Below are positions 9,901-19,156 of a stretch of DNA of 52,607 nt, piece by piece. The translations under genes and the position numbers were made by a program. This DNA is from Candidatus Woesearchaeota archaeon (GTDB taxonomy: Archaea; Nanobdellota; Nanobdellia; Woesearchaeales; JACPJR01), in the NCBI GenBank assembly GCA_016187565.1, contig JACPJR010000029.1, forward strand, positions 1 through 52,607, in the 5' to 3' direction. Below the pieces are notes generated by a model. The model saw only the letters and a list, made by a program, of their open reading frames with translations, was not told where the DNA came from and searched no databases. Positions within the stretch are counted from its first letter, which is position 1. Each line of letters opens with the position of its first letter.

Positions 9901-11605
9901 TGACTGTTGCTGGTGGTGTCCTTTCATGATCTATGCTGAAACGATGCTCAATTCCAAGAGGGGTGATTCCACCTGCCGCTAGATCCTTACACTTGTAATA
10001 CTGGACATAGTTATTATTGTCTTGTAATCCACTCCTTAATAACGAATGTTTCAGATTATTTGTCTTATCAAAGACAGTTCCTCTATCAAAATCAAAGTTT
10101 TGATCGGTAAAAGAATACCTACACGCTGCAACTTTGTCTGTGGTTATGTTTATCCATGTCTCTGTGGTTCCGTTTGAAAGCACGGTATCTTGTTCAGGAT
10201 AGACAATATCAATGAGTGGCGCTTCAGCCAAGCTAAGTTCGATGTACGTGTTGTTGCTGATATTGACTATTTCCATGGCGTAAAGCGATGCTTGCGAACC
10301 AGTTTCTTTTGCTTGGAGAGTATAATTATTGTATTCTTGTCTTCCCTGCTGATTGATGACTCGGTCGGTTACATTAAACTGAAAGATTCTTGGTTCTACA
10401 CCACTTTCTTCAAAGAATTCAAGAGAGCCGTTTTCTTGATACCCTTCGACAAGAACATTCGGCATGGTCTCCTGCCCATCAGTAACATTTACCTCAAGAA
10501 ACCACTGAACGAGAAGTTCTCCTCCGCTCACGACTGCTGTTGAGAATGTTACATTAACGAGCTTGTTGGGCCCCTCGGTTTGTTTAATCTCTTCGTATGA
10601 GTTACTCACCACTGTTGAAACAATCGTATTATTAGGACTTCCTAGCTCAAGGCCCTTCCATGAATTACTGTCTATTACATTTCCAACAAGTACATTATTC
10701 ATTGAACCTGAATGGACAAGAACGCCATTTTGACCATTGTCCTTTATTCTATTGTTACGAAGACTATTATTTATTGCACCGATTAACCGAATGCCATGAC
10801 CAAAACTCCCCATAATCGTGTTGTTCTCAACGAGATTGGAGGAAGCGCCATCAGTGAGCCGTATCCCGTTTCCACCGCTGCTTGAGATTACATCATTGTC
10901 CTTTACAATATTATTACTCGAATGAAAAACGACTCCATAATAATTGTTGGATAAATTATTACCAATAACTTCAGTGTTATCAGCATAGATGTCAAGACCC
11001 CACTTCTCTTCAGTAGCCTGATACCCCGCATGATGCATTTCAGACAGTTTCATGACAAAAAAAGACCCCTCTTCTACGACAAAGGTGTAGTGGGCATTTC
11101 CGTTGTTGTCTATTATTGAAGGATTTTCTTCACTGCCATTAATGGTCAAACTTCCACCATTTTTTACCCGAATGCCATACTCACCGTCACTGCTGGCATT
11201 TACACGCAGGCGTACCCATGTTAAGGTAAGCTTTCCTCCTTCTTCAATGGTCAGGTTACCATTCAACGTTATTCCCACGTCAATACATGTTTGTTCGTCA
11301 TTAACTACCCAATCACCTTCAGCAGGGTAAGCACAAGTTACAGAAGTTATCACTGGTCCACCCTCCCCTGCAAGCCCACGGAGATTTTCAGAGTTAATGA
11401 GCAGCAAATTAAGAAACTCTTGGGCGACACCTACAACATCATGAACAGATTCAACAAACACCTCTCCACCATCCGTGGTAAATACCGCAGGCTGCCAGAG
11501 AACCAACATTAAGACAAGCAGCGCACTAAGAACAAGCAAAGAATACTTAGTTAGGTAATGATGTTTGTTTTTTTCTCTCTCCAGTCTTTCCTTTCTGTCT
11601 GCCAC
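3953..11605 (-). CDS. Giant surface protein A (beta-helix/FN3, internal membrane hairpin, 2550 aa)
   Basis: An N-terminal hydrophobic segment (about residues 20-42) acts as signal or anchor. Three right-handed beta-helix blocks of NosD type (about 95-335, 670-935, 1150-1430) show repeated N-x-I/V-x-x-N turns and are separated by FN3 modules with the signature WITWNWTNP. Residues 1617-1662 form two hydrophobic segments around a basic loop, followed by an IAGC lipobox at C1663. The second half has Ig-like modules, an acidic calcium-type repeat at about 2092-2118, a conserved module shared with the two paralogues, Cys/Trp modules around a poly-Gly run, a final membrane helix at about 2446-2470 and a cytoplasmic tail ending in a proline run. 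Many N-x-S/T sequons suggest heavy N-glycosylation. This is the third giant gene in the operon, starting 20 bp after surface protein B. Its tail lacks the helical repeats of its paralogues. Role inferred: cell-surface adhesion or envelope structure. Confidence 0.8.
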   Translation of the reverse strand: MADRKERLEREKNKHHYLTKYSLLVLSALLVLMLVLWQPAVFTTDGGEVFVESVHDVVGVAQEFLNLLLINSENLRGLAGEGGPVITSVTCAYPAEGDWVVNDEQTCIDVGITLNGNLTIEEGGKLTLTWVRLRVNASSDGEYGIRVKNGGSLTINGSEENPSIIDNNGNAHYTFVVEEGSFFVMKLSEMHHAGYQATEEKWGLDIYADNTEVIGNNLSNNYYGVVFHSSNNIVKDNDVISSSGGNGIRLTDGASSNLVENNTIMGSFGHGIRLIGAINNSLRNNRIKDNGQNGVLVHSGSMNNVLVGNVIDSNSWKGLELGSPNNTIVSTVVSNSYEEIKQTEGPNKLVNVTFSTAVVSGGELLVQWFLEVNVTDGQETMPNVLVEGYQENGSLEFFEESGVEPRIFQFNVTDRVINQQGRQEYNNYTLQAKETGSQASLYAMEIVNISNNTYIELSLAEAPLIDIVYPEQDTVLSNGTTETWINITTDKVAACRYSFTDQNFDFDRGTVFDKTNNLKHSLLRSGLQDNNNYVQYYKCKDLAAGGITPLGIEHRFSIDHERTPPATVTNLQSTAQGATWITWNWTNPTDEDFNQTKIYVNGIYKYDLGKEIESVNVTGLEYYTLYTLRVETVDLFGNVNDTNVTDTNQTRKPEVTEGICDSPQNGEWRITTTTITCKDREITLNGNLIIDSFGNLTLKNITLKMNVSSFHGQYRIEVMQNAALYVFGKEGSPSVITHGDKEFYYDFRVKEGSTFEMTDTIVSYVGDPIYGGWGSDGILISTTVTNFKNNVIQNNDYGLYIDSDNNQIENITILNSLEYGLYLYKSHNNNLTGLNIYNASKQYGLYAYYSDNNTIVDSKIQLTNKSGLYFTSSKKNKVISSNVNSSLSSYDIDLRYSNSTIIDTTYSKIYSASSNLSVQWYANIVVKDSDQEPIADAVVSFSDKLGRLIYQGTTNQSGKIPRQLVTEFEEVTGRGRTYYTPHSINASKEGYGNTSRSYHINSSKQIIVYLPTTEDLEPPATVTNLHSPVQGYTWITWNWTNPIDEDFDQTIISLDGTWKQNLSRDINGTEIQGLKPNAPYTLSIKTMDLYGSINETSVYDTNKTLPPLVGECGVPMGFSWYVRNGETILCEDATITLNGNLTVEAGGNLTLRNTTIRMNATYNGEYSIRVETNGTLIIEGEDGYPSRIMKEDQSNYYYIVVEEGSFFEMEGSKISDAGYTSGSKSGLAIYTTVSRFKNNVLTNNFYGFDLQSSNNQMRNLTIRDSRYYGTLIESRNNTFLQMYVENSSYAGIFLDYAWNNSIRESSSIGSRLGRGLYMFGSDDNHIEDSNFSGNSQSGMLIQSSDNNLITRSTFSNNKESGIETTASSIKENTFLNNDLYNNTKYNLKNNQANDVQAEYNWWGTRDPAEIAASIYDAEDNSSKGKVSFDPFLRSSFHTINISSIECQHDGFWGLCERLEFGQKITSVRAKCTSTEGTVVNVSFTLRNLNDNKTFFDATTTVVEGGYWTYNHDDVVIEDSGEWNLDVACADDNDNKGKYESFWSLPFGHLEPYLISMNNPTPAAQNETFMFSAGVKCIGGECGNVTATLDPFRGVEGEFEEEDRDYQGYGMMDDGRYGVMFILILSLPLIGVLLIMIGYRREKNRVKTSVGLLLIGSLVLIAGCIQFEEVRQPTTAAMNQIIHSYVDVYINDQWEDRGEFGIKVPLQWTVLNANYTGDFQGTMVYDPALVKEVDTAYPPEEGYYWWAGKSNPESPSGDERVELNVEIRVGNISGDYFIDYVVGTSEDSWEDYWNDEPITVTNEQAKGIIPMNRGAPFYTTDQNPLLPENQACLQGMKDGDTCEQRWVVNATGEIGTKWRFFVTYDALDYDEVGSIDSESISVNIVDPRLQDSEPPVITLLSPGDRFIELLHNTISFEYQVHDEGSTIDHCTLQINNTNTSSYAVEEDVSQTITATVVNGVHTWKIECRDLVGNKGISETRILNVSVKNNPPTIVWYFPQKTTVDLNESNGSISQIFTISVEDYEGEEVFVTWYLDDNLLQSSSHQATITSQYTLITNWSSAGDHVLNVTVDDGDDSHTVSQTWTVIINEIDDDADGDTIPDRGDLDDDNDGINDTNDPLTGDAGFVHTNFEDLVIYVNGSDNLTKNVSGNFLTEFYDNTTRYTAFMWNYTTEKKLELQNVSLFREGTEDTNGYILLSGIELPSGITKNMTLRQINTSLNRICVHDEPVNDVSQISRACELPNEYFVICDGTAQHSYSCSVEGGYYKVTGLLHSGIREQINCTANWTAWGEWSDCVDGQKTRKKFDLSNCYLDQREVESCGNNNEGGGGGGGGGGGGGGAPLKQANCTESWSCTTWSNNEQDCGTRTCGDVNNCNTTEQKPPVEKTCPDSTCTDGIQNGDEEGIDCGGSCPVCQPGQAGVNQSVDLGEITINQSLDGNITQIEDLERGGALWSIIVVIIILLGIGGIGIKYAVRKYNETRQKEIKGVNEGKPPLVMNTNPRENNEYSNQKNVLSPAIPLQQPNKLDLQKNEVSAITELKRLYDDAPPPPPRA

Positions 11606-11625
11606 GTTTCACTGTTTCTCTTCCA

Positions 11626-14600
11626 TTATCTTTTCACAAAAGGCAGTTTCCAGGATTTTTGCAGTGTCTGCTGGGGTTTCTTGACCAGTATCCGTGAGAA
11701 TGCCTTGTCCACGTCAGACGATGTCCATCCCTTGGCAATTAATGCTGTTTTTATCTGCATGGCTGGCGCTCCCTTAGCCAAGGCATGCTTAATATAGGTG
11801 TCCATATCAAATTGTGCTTTCATATCATCATAGGTTTTTTGCACAAGATCCTGTGGCCATCCCTGTCGCATAAGGGAAGTAATAACTTCTGCTCGTGGTA
11901 TCTGCTTGGTTAACGATTCCAAAATATATGGTTTCATTGTTTCTGGATTCGTCTTATGCATTTTGTTCTGTATCTTCTTCATTAAGCCTGGGCCATAGCG
12001 ATAGCCTAGATAACCGAGAAGAGCAAGCACAATAACCAATGCTGCAACAATGAACGTTAGGTTGCCTGATGTCTCTTTTTCCTCGAGATAGGTTTCCGGT
12101 GTTTCTTCTCGTGTTTGATTTATTGCTGGTGGTGTTCCATTGGTGAAGATTACTTCAATAGGAGCAGCCACACAGGGAGGACAACTCCCACCACAGTCTA
12201 TTCCCTCTTCAGCATTATTTTGGATGCCATCGGTACAGCTGTCCTCAGCAATACATACCTTTGTGGTGCTTGGTTTGTACTTTGTTGTTCCACAGCTACG
12301 GTTGTCCCAGCAGAATCGAGTACCGCAATCATAGGTTTCATTACTCCATGCATCACATCTCCAGTTTTCGGTACAACTTTGATTATTCCTTGAGCCTCCT
12401 CCGCCCCCACCTCCTCCACCACCGCCACCTCCTCCCTCGCCTTCTCCTTCACCATTATCACACGTTTGTGTTTGTATCCAGCTGCTGTAACACCCAAAGA
12501 CATCGGTGTTATTCCTGCTTTGAACTCCTCCGCTACAACTGCTCCATGATCCATAATTCCAGCTGGGTGTACAGTTCATCTGCTCGTTAATTCCTGTAAA
12601 TCTTAACCCGGTAACACGGTATTCATCGGTTAAGAGTGTACAACCATAGCCATGCTGGACGGTTGCATTACAGAACACGAAATATTCATTCGTGGCCTGA
12701 CAGGCTTTGGTTATCTCCTTAGGATCATAGACCTGGGCATCCTTAATACATATTCTGTTGAGCGATGTATTGAGTCGAGGAACAGTCATATTTTTGGTAA
12801 CTCCCTGTGGAAGCTCAATTCCCGCAATGGTTATATAGCCATGATCATATCCCTGTAACGCACGGTAGAGATATACCTTATTGAGCTCGAGCTTCTTTGC
12901 AGGACTGAAGTGCCACATAAAGGCAACATACTGTTTACCATCGCCACGGTCAATGAACTCAGTGAGGTAATCACCACCCGTGTAGTTCCTTGAGAGATTA
13001 TCCGTGCCATTGACCAAGAGTTGGAGATCGTAAAAGTTCGTCTGTACCCAGCTTGCATTCCCGGTAATAGTATCATCCGTATCATTAATACCATCATTGT
13101 CATCATCAGTGTCGTTTTTGTTAGGAATATTATCGCCGTCAAAGTCATCATCAATCTCAAAAATAGCCACATTCCATTGTTGTTCAGTGGTGTCAAAGCC
13201 GTCATTCACGGTTGCTCGTAGGCTGTAGTTTCCTGAACTCGACCAGTTTGTGATAAGTATGTATCTATTTGTTGTACTGACCATTGTCTCATTAAGGTAC
13301 CAAACAAAGGCAAGCGGATCGCTCTCGTTGTCTCTGACGGTGATGTTAAATTCTTGCATCACTGAGGTATTTGATTCGTTCAGTTCCACCAGAGGTTGTT
13401 GTGGAGCATATTTCATAATCTCTGGATACTGATTAAAGATAATACGATGGGATGTTGCATCTTGGTTAACGTTTCCGAAAAGATCTTGACACTTGTAGTA
13501 CAAGGTATGGTTTTCTGCTGTTCGTAAGTCTGTTTTGTTAAACCAATGCGTTGTATTCAGAGTTGAACTAAAAGGAGTACCTTCTTGGAGATTGAAGCTC
13601 GGGTTGCTAGCGTGGTAATAGCAGGTTGCAATCTCGTTTGTTGTGATATTGATAATTCTCCACGAAGGATAATACGCAGTTCTTGTGTTATTCACAGGAC
13701 TTACAAGAGTAATAACTGGAGCTACGATATCATGTAATGAGATGCCAATCTCCTGACTTGAAGTGATGCTATACGCTTTTGTATAGTCTTGGTATCCTGT
13801 TTTGCTCGCATTTATTGTGAGATCCATAAAGGAAGTGATTCCGGTAGGGAAGGCTATGTACTCTGTTATGATCTGTTCAGGTATTTTTCCACTAATATCA
13901 GTTTGGCCATCAAAGAGTACCGTACCTGTATTGTCTGCTAAAGTAACGTGTGCATTTTCAACCGCTTGGTAGGTATCATTTACCAGAACCGTGAGATACC
14001 ACTGTACTGCCAATTGGCCAGCAGTAATCTGTTTCGTGAGAAATAAGGTGTCTCTAAGCGTATTACTTCCACCGTCATTAGAGACATCTTCTTCCCCTGA
14101 ATTAACAATAGTGCTTTCTTGTACAAGATTACCATTTGCATTCATGAAGGCAATGCCCTTCTTGCTACTTTGGTCAATGATTGAGTTATTGATGAGCACA
14201 TTATTGCTATTTTTTAAGGTGATACCATTTCCTTCAGCATTGTTATTCACAAAAAGATTCGCAAGACGGCTATTCTCAGCACCTTCGAGTAATATACCAT
14301 GCTTATTGTCAATGAAATTGCTATCTTCTAGTACGACATTTTCTGTGCTGATGATCAATCCGTATCTGTTATTTCTGAAGATATTATTACGCAAAGGAGT
14401 TGTGTCTCCATAAAGCTCCAGACCTCGTTCTCCTGGATTATCACTGAAGCCAGCATTTTCTACATTGCTGTACTCCATCGTAAACATGGCACCAGAATCA
14501 ACGACAAAGCCATAACCATTTGCTGGATCTACGCTAGCTATTCGTGTTCTATCCTCGCTTGTTCTTCCTCGTAGTGTTAAGGCTCCTCCTTCTTGTACAT

Positions 14601-17600
14601 GAATACGATAGTTTGCCGGTGCTTCACCATCACCAGGACCATTGATGAACAATGTGGTATTTTGGAGCGTAAGATTCCCTAAAACACCGATGATTACATT
14701 TCCATTTACCGTAAGGATAGTATCATTACACCAAACTTTTTTTTGCGTTAAATCCCAGTCTCCAACAGGGGGAACTTCACAGGGCGCTTCTTCCTGTGGT
14801 AGTACCAAGGTTTGTGCAGTATGGTTTACTTCTTGGGTATTGACATTCCCAAGCAGATCAACGGTTTCAACCTTAATGGTGTAGTTTGTTTCTAGATGTA
14901 ATCCTGTTTGGTTTGTTGTACTTGTTGGAGAAGGTAATGTTTCTTTGAATGTCCCGTCAAGATAGACATTGGCATGATCAAAGTCAGGATCTGAAGGATT
15001 TGTCCAGCTCCAGGTAATCCAGGTATAGCCCTGTGCTGGGCTTTGCAGGTTGCTGACCGGTCCAGGAGGAGTCCTTTCATGATCAACGCTGAAATTATGT
15101 TGGAGCGACTGTTTATTGACATCTCCCATGATTTGGTCCTTACACTTGTAGTACTGAGTATAATTAGCGTTGTCCACTAATCCTGTTCTGGTGAAGCTAT
15201 GGTTCTGATAATCGACGCTAAAAAACGCTGTTCCTTCAGTATCAAAATTAAAGTCAGGATTAGTAAAGCTGTATTTACAGTCTGACCCAACATTTGTCGT
15301 TATGTTCACTGTTGTTTCTGATGTTCCTGAAAGAAGCATTGCATTTTGTTCTGGTTCAACAATAGTAATAATCGGTCCAACGTCATTTCTGGTAAGTGGA
15401 ATGGTAATCGAGGTGTTTTGAGTAACAGAGACTTGGACTGAAGCAGGGTCATAGCCATAGCGATATGCAACAATGGTGTAGGGATTAAAGTCGATCGTAC
15501 CTGTAGGCTCTTCCAGATAGGATGTTACCGCGCCCTGGAATAATCGTGCAATACTTCCCGATTCCTCACTATATTCAAGAGAACCATTTGCTTGATATGC
15601 TTCAACCCGAACACGATTCAAGGTTTGTGATCCATCGGTTACATTAATCGTAAGATACCATTGTACTGCTAATTTTCCCGTGTCAACATCAGTTGAACTA
15701 AAATTTGTTCCACGAAGGTAATTCGTTCCTTGTGCCTGACTTTGTATATCAACGATACCAGAAGCATTAATTATGCTTCCCATGAAGGTATTATTAGTAG
15801 AGCTTCCAGCGAAGAGAACACCTGTTTCTGCACTACGGTTAATCTTACTCGTATTAAAGATGTTATGGTGCGCATCAAAAAGAGTCATACCATTTTTCTG
15901 TGCTTTTTCTATACGCACAAATATGCTATTGTTATCGCTTTGGTTCATCACAAAGCCATTGTTTTTACTGTCCAGAATAGCAACCATTCTCATCTGTGAA
16001 TTGTTTGTGTTTACGAATTGAATGCCGTCACCATTACTTTGATTAATGGTTAATCTCCTGAGTTGGTCTCCTTGTGACGCATCGATCCTTATAGTGTAAT
16101 CTCCTGTGGTATTTTGGAAATTATTCATAGACAAGATACTCTGATCACTTCCTTGAAGGTACATCCCTTGTTGATTGTGCGCAAAATTTGATTCATTCAC
16201 GGTTATTCCATCACCATAGAGCGTTAGCCCAATGAAGTTGTTTCTGAAATTACTGTTAAGAATTATTGCGTTTTCCGAGGATATCTCCAGTCCTCGTTCT
16301 CCAGACACATCTCGGTAACCAGCAGATTCAACCGTTGCATTCTTCATGTAAAAAACTGCATTGGGATCAACGACAAAGCCATATTTGGTACCCGTATTTG
16401 TTTTGCCAATGATGGTTGGTATTGTCGCATTTCCTTTAAGATAAAGGGCCCCGTTTGATTGAACCCAAAGATTGTATTGCCCATCAACAGTTCCATTCAT
16501 CCGTACGGTTGATGATTGTAAGCTAAGGTTTCCTGCAGGAAGAATGATAAGATCTCCGTTCATAATGATCTCTCTATTGGTACATACTACTTCACTGGCA
16601 ATCATCCAATCCACCTTTGGAGAACTGCAGGGGTCAATAACCTTCTGTGTGAGATATACCTTCCTATATGTTGGGGATGATATGTTGAGGATAATACGTG
16701 TATCGTTATATTCAGGATGGGTAATTTGTATGGTATAATTATTATAATGAGTTGTCACGGACCGTGTGAATAGTCGGTCAGTAACAATGGTTGTAAACCT
16801 TCCCGTCATGTCGCTTACTCCGCTGAATCTTGTCGTGGAAGTCGTATCGTTTCCTACAATCATTGCACCCGAGACAGGAATGCCACTGAGATTGACTATC
16901 TCTAGCTGGAGTGTCCAGTTCTGGAGCAACCATGTTGCTGAAGCGTCAAACTCCAAACGGTTATTACCGAGCGTGCTATTAAGATGTGTGTTCTGCGCAT
17001 CTTCTTCATTATTGACATCATTTGTCTGACCAACAAATGAGGAATTAACAGCAGTATTGTCGCTAGCATGGGTATAGAGAATCCCCACAATGGTGTTATC
17101 TCCAAAGACACTTATGTTTTGTAACAGAGTTTTATTTGCATATCCCATAAAGATTCCTACATCATAATTTTTAATGGTTGATTCAGTAATGATATTTTCG
17201 TTACTAGTGTTGAGATAGATACCAATATTACCATTATAAACCGGCAATGAACTTTCTAAATGATTATTACTAAGTACATTCATGGTACTGTCTCTCATGA
17301 AAATGCCATAACTTCCAAGAACATTACTTTCTATTCTATTACCCTTTATGAGATTCTGGCTAGAGCCTTCAACACCTATAATACCTGCTGATTGGTGATT
17401 TTGGATCGTATTCTCAAGAATCTGATTCCGTTGTGAGTTGTTGACAATTATGCCAACATTGCTTGGACTGGTGAGCGTATTCTCAGCGATATAATTATCA
17501 TTACTGTTCAAAAGAGTAATATCTTCAGGTGAAAATGCTCTATTGTTAATATTGTTCTTTGAAATATTGTTGAAATCGCCTCCATTAACCATAATTCCAA

Positions 17601-19110
17601 GACCAACACTCCCGAGATTATTGCCGTTGATGACTGTTCTGTCTGTCAACACATGAAGGGTATGGACAGGGTTTATCTCAGAATTTTTGATAGTTAATGA
17701 AGATCCAGGTTCAGCAGAAAAGATAAATCCATTCGTTTGGAGGTTGCTAATCCGAGAAGCATCTGCTGTTGTTGTAGAATCGTCATCGCTGTCAAGAATA
17801 ACAAGAGATCCACCATTCTTGACAAAAATCCCCCAATTGATGTCGGAAACATTTAACTGCAATGTTGTATTCTTCAGCGTTAATATACCACCATTCTCAA
17901 TAGTAACATTTCCTGAAATGATCAGATTTTGATTTTCTAGGAGATAGTTATCTCGTATAACCATATTGTCAGATATATTTGTCGCATTAAAGCCATAATA
18001 AAAAACAGTAAGGTTGAGGTAATCGGTATGTAATGACCCGCCTTGACCCGCTGGTATTCCTTCTTCATATTCCATGACACTCCACGTAATGATGTTGTTT
18101 TGATCAATGTACTTAAAGAACCCGGTGATGGTTGAATCTGCAATTATGCTTATATCAGAGCCGTCGGTGACAGCCCCGTATTTAAGGTTCCAATATGGTC
18201 CAGGTATAGGACGGAGAACAGAAACATTTATCCAATTCTCCGAAGGAGATTCTATATTGATGGTGTTTTTTCCAATCCATGTAAAACTTTGGTTATAAAA
18301 AGTAGATAAATATACATCTCCTAATGAAGAGATCAGTGAAGAAATATTCAAAAAATACTGTTGGACATTACAACCACTATTGACATTAACTTCGTGAGTT
18401 ACTTCGTACGTATAATCCAGTTGCGTTAAGTTTGTTACATCACTTATTTGTCGCGTAGAGGTTGGGTCAGGACTACTACAGTCTGTCTCTCCTTCGATTG
18501 CACTAAATTCAGGATCATTAAAGTCATAGGTTTTGGTAAACCCACCACAGTTCCCATCAGCAGTGCAGACCTTTGCGTACCATTTGAGGTCTTTGTTTGG
18601 ATTGGTCACATCTAGACGGGCTTGACACGTAGCCTGTCCGGTATTTCCATAAGAACTTGTACAAAGACAACTGCTGACGTCACTAGGTACACAATTTTCA
18701 AATGCCGGATCGTCATCGATGAACAAGGCAACATCGTTAATGACAGGCGTATAGGTTCCTTGGAATTGAACATATTCGCCACGATTAACCCAGGTATTTC
18801 CCTGAATGCTCAGGAGATAGGGAGTATCATCACCCGTTAATGTAACTCCAGCTTTTCCTAATAGGTTCTCTCTGGTCTGAATACTGTTCATAATTTTTGT
18901 AATGCTGTTCTCAAGGGTTTGTAACACTGGACCTATACCTTGTCCGAAAGAAGTTTGGGTAACAAAAGCTGGTTCCCAAAGAACAAACATGAGTACCATA
19001 AGTCCCGCAAGAATTGCAAAGGGATATACACTAAAATATCGATGGATTCTCCTTGTACCCTTCCCAAACTTTACCTGGTTTTTATGGTCCCCTTTTTCAC
19101 GTTTTTCCAT
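11626..19110 (-). CDS. Giant surface protein B (beta-helix/FN3, 2494 aa)
   Basis: The architecture starts with a basic N terminus and membrane helix (about 28-48). An N-terminal Cys-containing module (CLCTS, then WYAKVC and CGGF) is shared with surface protein C. Three NosD-type beta-helix blocks (about 390-680, 850-1160, 1480-1720) alternate with carboxypeptidase-regulatory-like and FN3 modules. Ig-like domains, an acidic repeat (DDDNDGINDTDD, about 1984-2014), the shared C-terminal module, Cys modules with CTDGIQNNAEEGIDCGG, poly-Gly and a membrane helix at about 2350-2372 follow. The 120-aa cytoplasmic tail has two helical repeats with the pattern L-x-x-x-GW-x-x-x-x-V (RQGWPQDLV, AKGWTSSDV). 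It sits between C (46 bp upstream) and A (20 bp downstream). A TATA-like box at 19141-19150 may give it an internal promoter. Probable envelope or adhesion protein; no catalytic site was recognised. Confidence 0.8.
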   Translation of the reverse strand: MEKREKGDHKNQVKFGKGTRRIHRYFSVYPFAILAGLMVLMFVLWEPAFVTQTSFGQGIGPVLQTLENSITKIMNSIQTRENLLGKAGVTLTGDDTPYLLSIQGNTWVNRGEYVQFQGTYTPVINDVALFIDDDPAFENCVPSDVSSCLCTSSYGNTGQATCQARLDVTNPNKDLKWYAKVCTADGNCGGFTKTYDFNDPEFSAIEGETDCSSPDPTSTRQISDVTNLTQLDYTYEVTHEVNVNSGCNVQQYFLNISSLISSLGDVYLSTFYNQSFTWIGKNTINIESPSENWINVSVLRPIPGPYWNLKYGAVTDGSDISIIADSTITGFFKYIDQNNIITWSVMEYEEGIPAGQGGSLHTDYLNLTVFYYGFNATNISDNMVIRDNYLLENQNLIISGNVTIENGGILTLKNTTLQLNVSDINWGIFVKNGGSLVILDSDDDSTTTADASRISNLQTNGFIFSAEPGSSLTIKNSEINPVHTLHVLTDRTVINGNNLGSVGLGIMVNGGDFNNISKNNINNRAFSPEDITLLNSNDNYIAENTLTSPSNVGIIVNNSQRNQILENTIQNHQSAGIIGVEGSSQNLIKGNRIESNVLGSYGIFMRDSTMNVLSNNHLESSLPVYNGNIGIYLNTSNENIITESTIKNYDVGIFMGYANKTLLQNISVFGDNTIVGILYTHASDNTAVNSSFVGQTNDVNNEEDAQNTHLNSTLGNNRLEFDASATWLLQNWTLQLEIVNLSGIPVSGAMIVGNDTTSTTRFSGVSDMTGRFTTIVTDRLFTRSVTTHYNNYTIQITHPEYNDTRIILNISSPTYRKVYLTQKVIDPCSSPKVDWMIASEVVCTNREIIMNGDLIILPAGNLSLQSSTVRMNGTVDGQYNLWVQSNGALYLKGNATIPTIIGKTNTGTKYGFVVDPNAVFYMKNATVESAGYRDVSGERGLEISSENAIILNSNFRNNFIGLTLYGDGITVNESNFAHNQQGMYLQGSDQSILSMNNFQNTTGDYTIRIDASQGDQLRRLTINQSNGDGIQFVNTNNSQMRMVAILDSKNNGFVMNQSDNNSIFVRIEKAQKNGMTLFDAHHNIFNTSKINRSAETGVLFAGSSTNNTFMGSIINASGIVDIQSQAQGTNYLRGTNFSSTDVDTGKLAVQWYLTINVTDGSQTLNRVRVEAYQANGSLEYSEESGSIARLFQGAVTSYLEEPTGTIDFNPYTIVAYRYGYDPASVQVSVTQNTSITIPLTRNDVGPIITIVEPEQNAMLLSGTSETTVNITTNVGSDCKYSFTNPDFNFDTEGTAFFSVDYQNHSFTRTGLVDNANYTQYYKCKDQIMGDVNKQSLQHNFSVDHERTPPGPVSNLQSPAQGYTWITWSWTNPSDPDFDHANVYLDGTFKETLPSPTSTTNQTGLHLETNYTIKVETVDLLGNVNTQEVNHTAQTLVLPQEEAPCEVPPVGDWDLTQKKVWCNDTILTVNGNVIIGVLGNLTLQNTTLFINGPGDGEAPANYRIHVQEGGALTLRGRTSEDRTRIASVDPANGYGFVVDSGAMFTMEYSNVENAGFSDNPGERGLELYGDTTPLRNNIFRNNRYGLIISTENVVLEDSNFIDNKHGILLEGAENSRLANLFVNNNAEGNGITLKNSNNVLINNSIIDQSSKKGIAFMNANGNLVQESTIVNSGEEDVSNDGGSNTLRDTLFLTKQITAGQLAVQWYLTVLVNDTYQAVENAHVTLADNTGTVLFDGQTDISGKIPEQIITEYIAFPTGITSFMDLTINASKTGYQDYTKAYSITSSQEIGISLHDIVAPVITLVSPVNNTRTAYYPSWRIINITTNEIATCYYHASNPSFNLQEGTPFSSTLNTTHWFNKTDLRTAENHTLYYKCQDLFGNVNQDATSHRIIFNQYPEIMKYAPQQPLVELNESNTSVMQEFNITVRDNESDPLAFVWYLNETMVSTTNRYILITNWSSSGNYSLRATVNDGFDTTEQQWNVAIFEIDDDFDGDNIPNKNDTDDDNDGINDTDDTITGNASWVQTNFYDLQLLVNGTDNLSRNYTGGDYLTEFIDRGDGKQYVAFMWHFSPAKKLELNKVYLYRALQGYDHGYITIAGIELPQGVTKNMTVPRLNTSLNRICIKDAQVYDPKEITKACQATNEYFVFCNATVQHGYGCTLLTDEYRVTGLRFTGINEQMNCTPSWNYGSWSSCSGGVQSRNNTDVFGCYSSWIQTQTCDNGEGEGEGGGGGGGGGGGGGGSRNNQSCTENWRCDAWSNETYDCGTRFCWDNRSCGTTKYKPSTTKVCIAEDSCTDGIQNNAEEGIDCGGSCPPCVAAPIEVIFTNGTPPAINQTREETPETYLEEKETSGNLTFIVAALVIVLALLGYLGYRYGPGLMKKIQNKMHKTNPETMKPYILESLTKQIPRAEVITSLMRQGWPQDLVQKTYDDMKAQFDMDTYIKHALAKGAPAMQIKTALIAKGWTSSDVDKAFSRILVKKPQQTLQKSWKLPFVKR

Positions 19111-19140
19111 AGCTTTTGCCTCTTTTCAGGAAGTAGATTA

Positions 19141-19150
19141 CCTATAAATC
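19141..19150 (-). promoter_or_regulatory. Possible internal promoter before surface protein B
   Basis: On the minus strand GATTTATAGG lies just upstream of the stop codon region of gene C, about 35 nt before ATG 19110, and a purine-rich GAGG lies about 10 nt before the ATG. This could allow gene B to be transcribed independently of gene C. Confidence 0.3.
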
Positions 19151-19156
19151 TTTGTA

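Noticed and set aside
7300-11100. Repeated short motifs suggesting a CRISPR array
   Set aside because: The periodicity is from beta-helix and FN3 coding repeats; units are degenerate and lie in an open frame.
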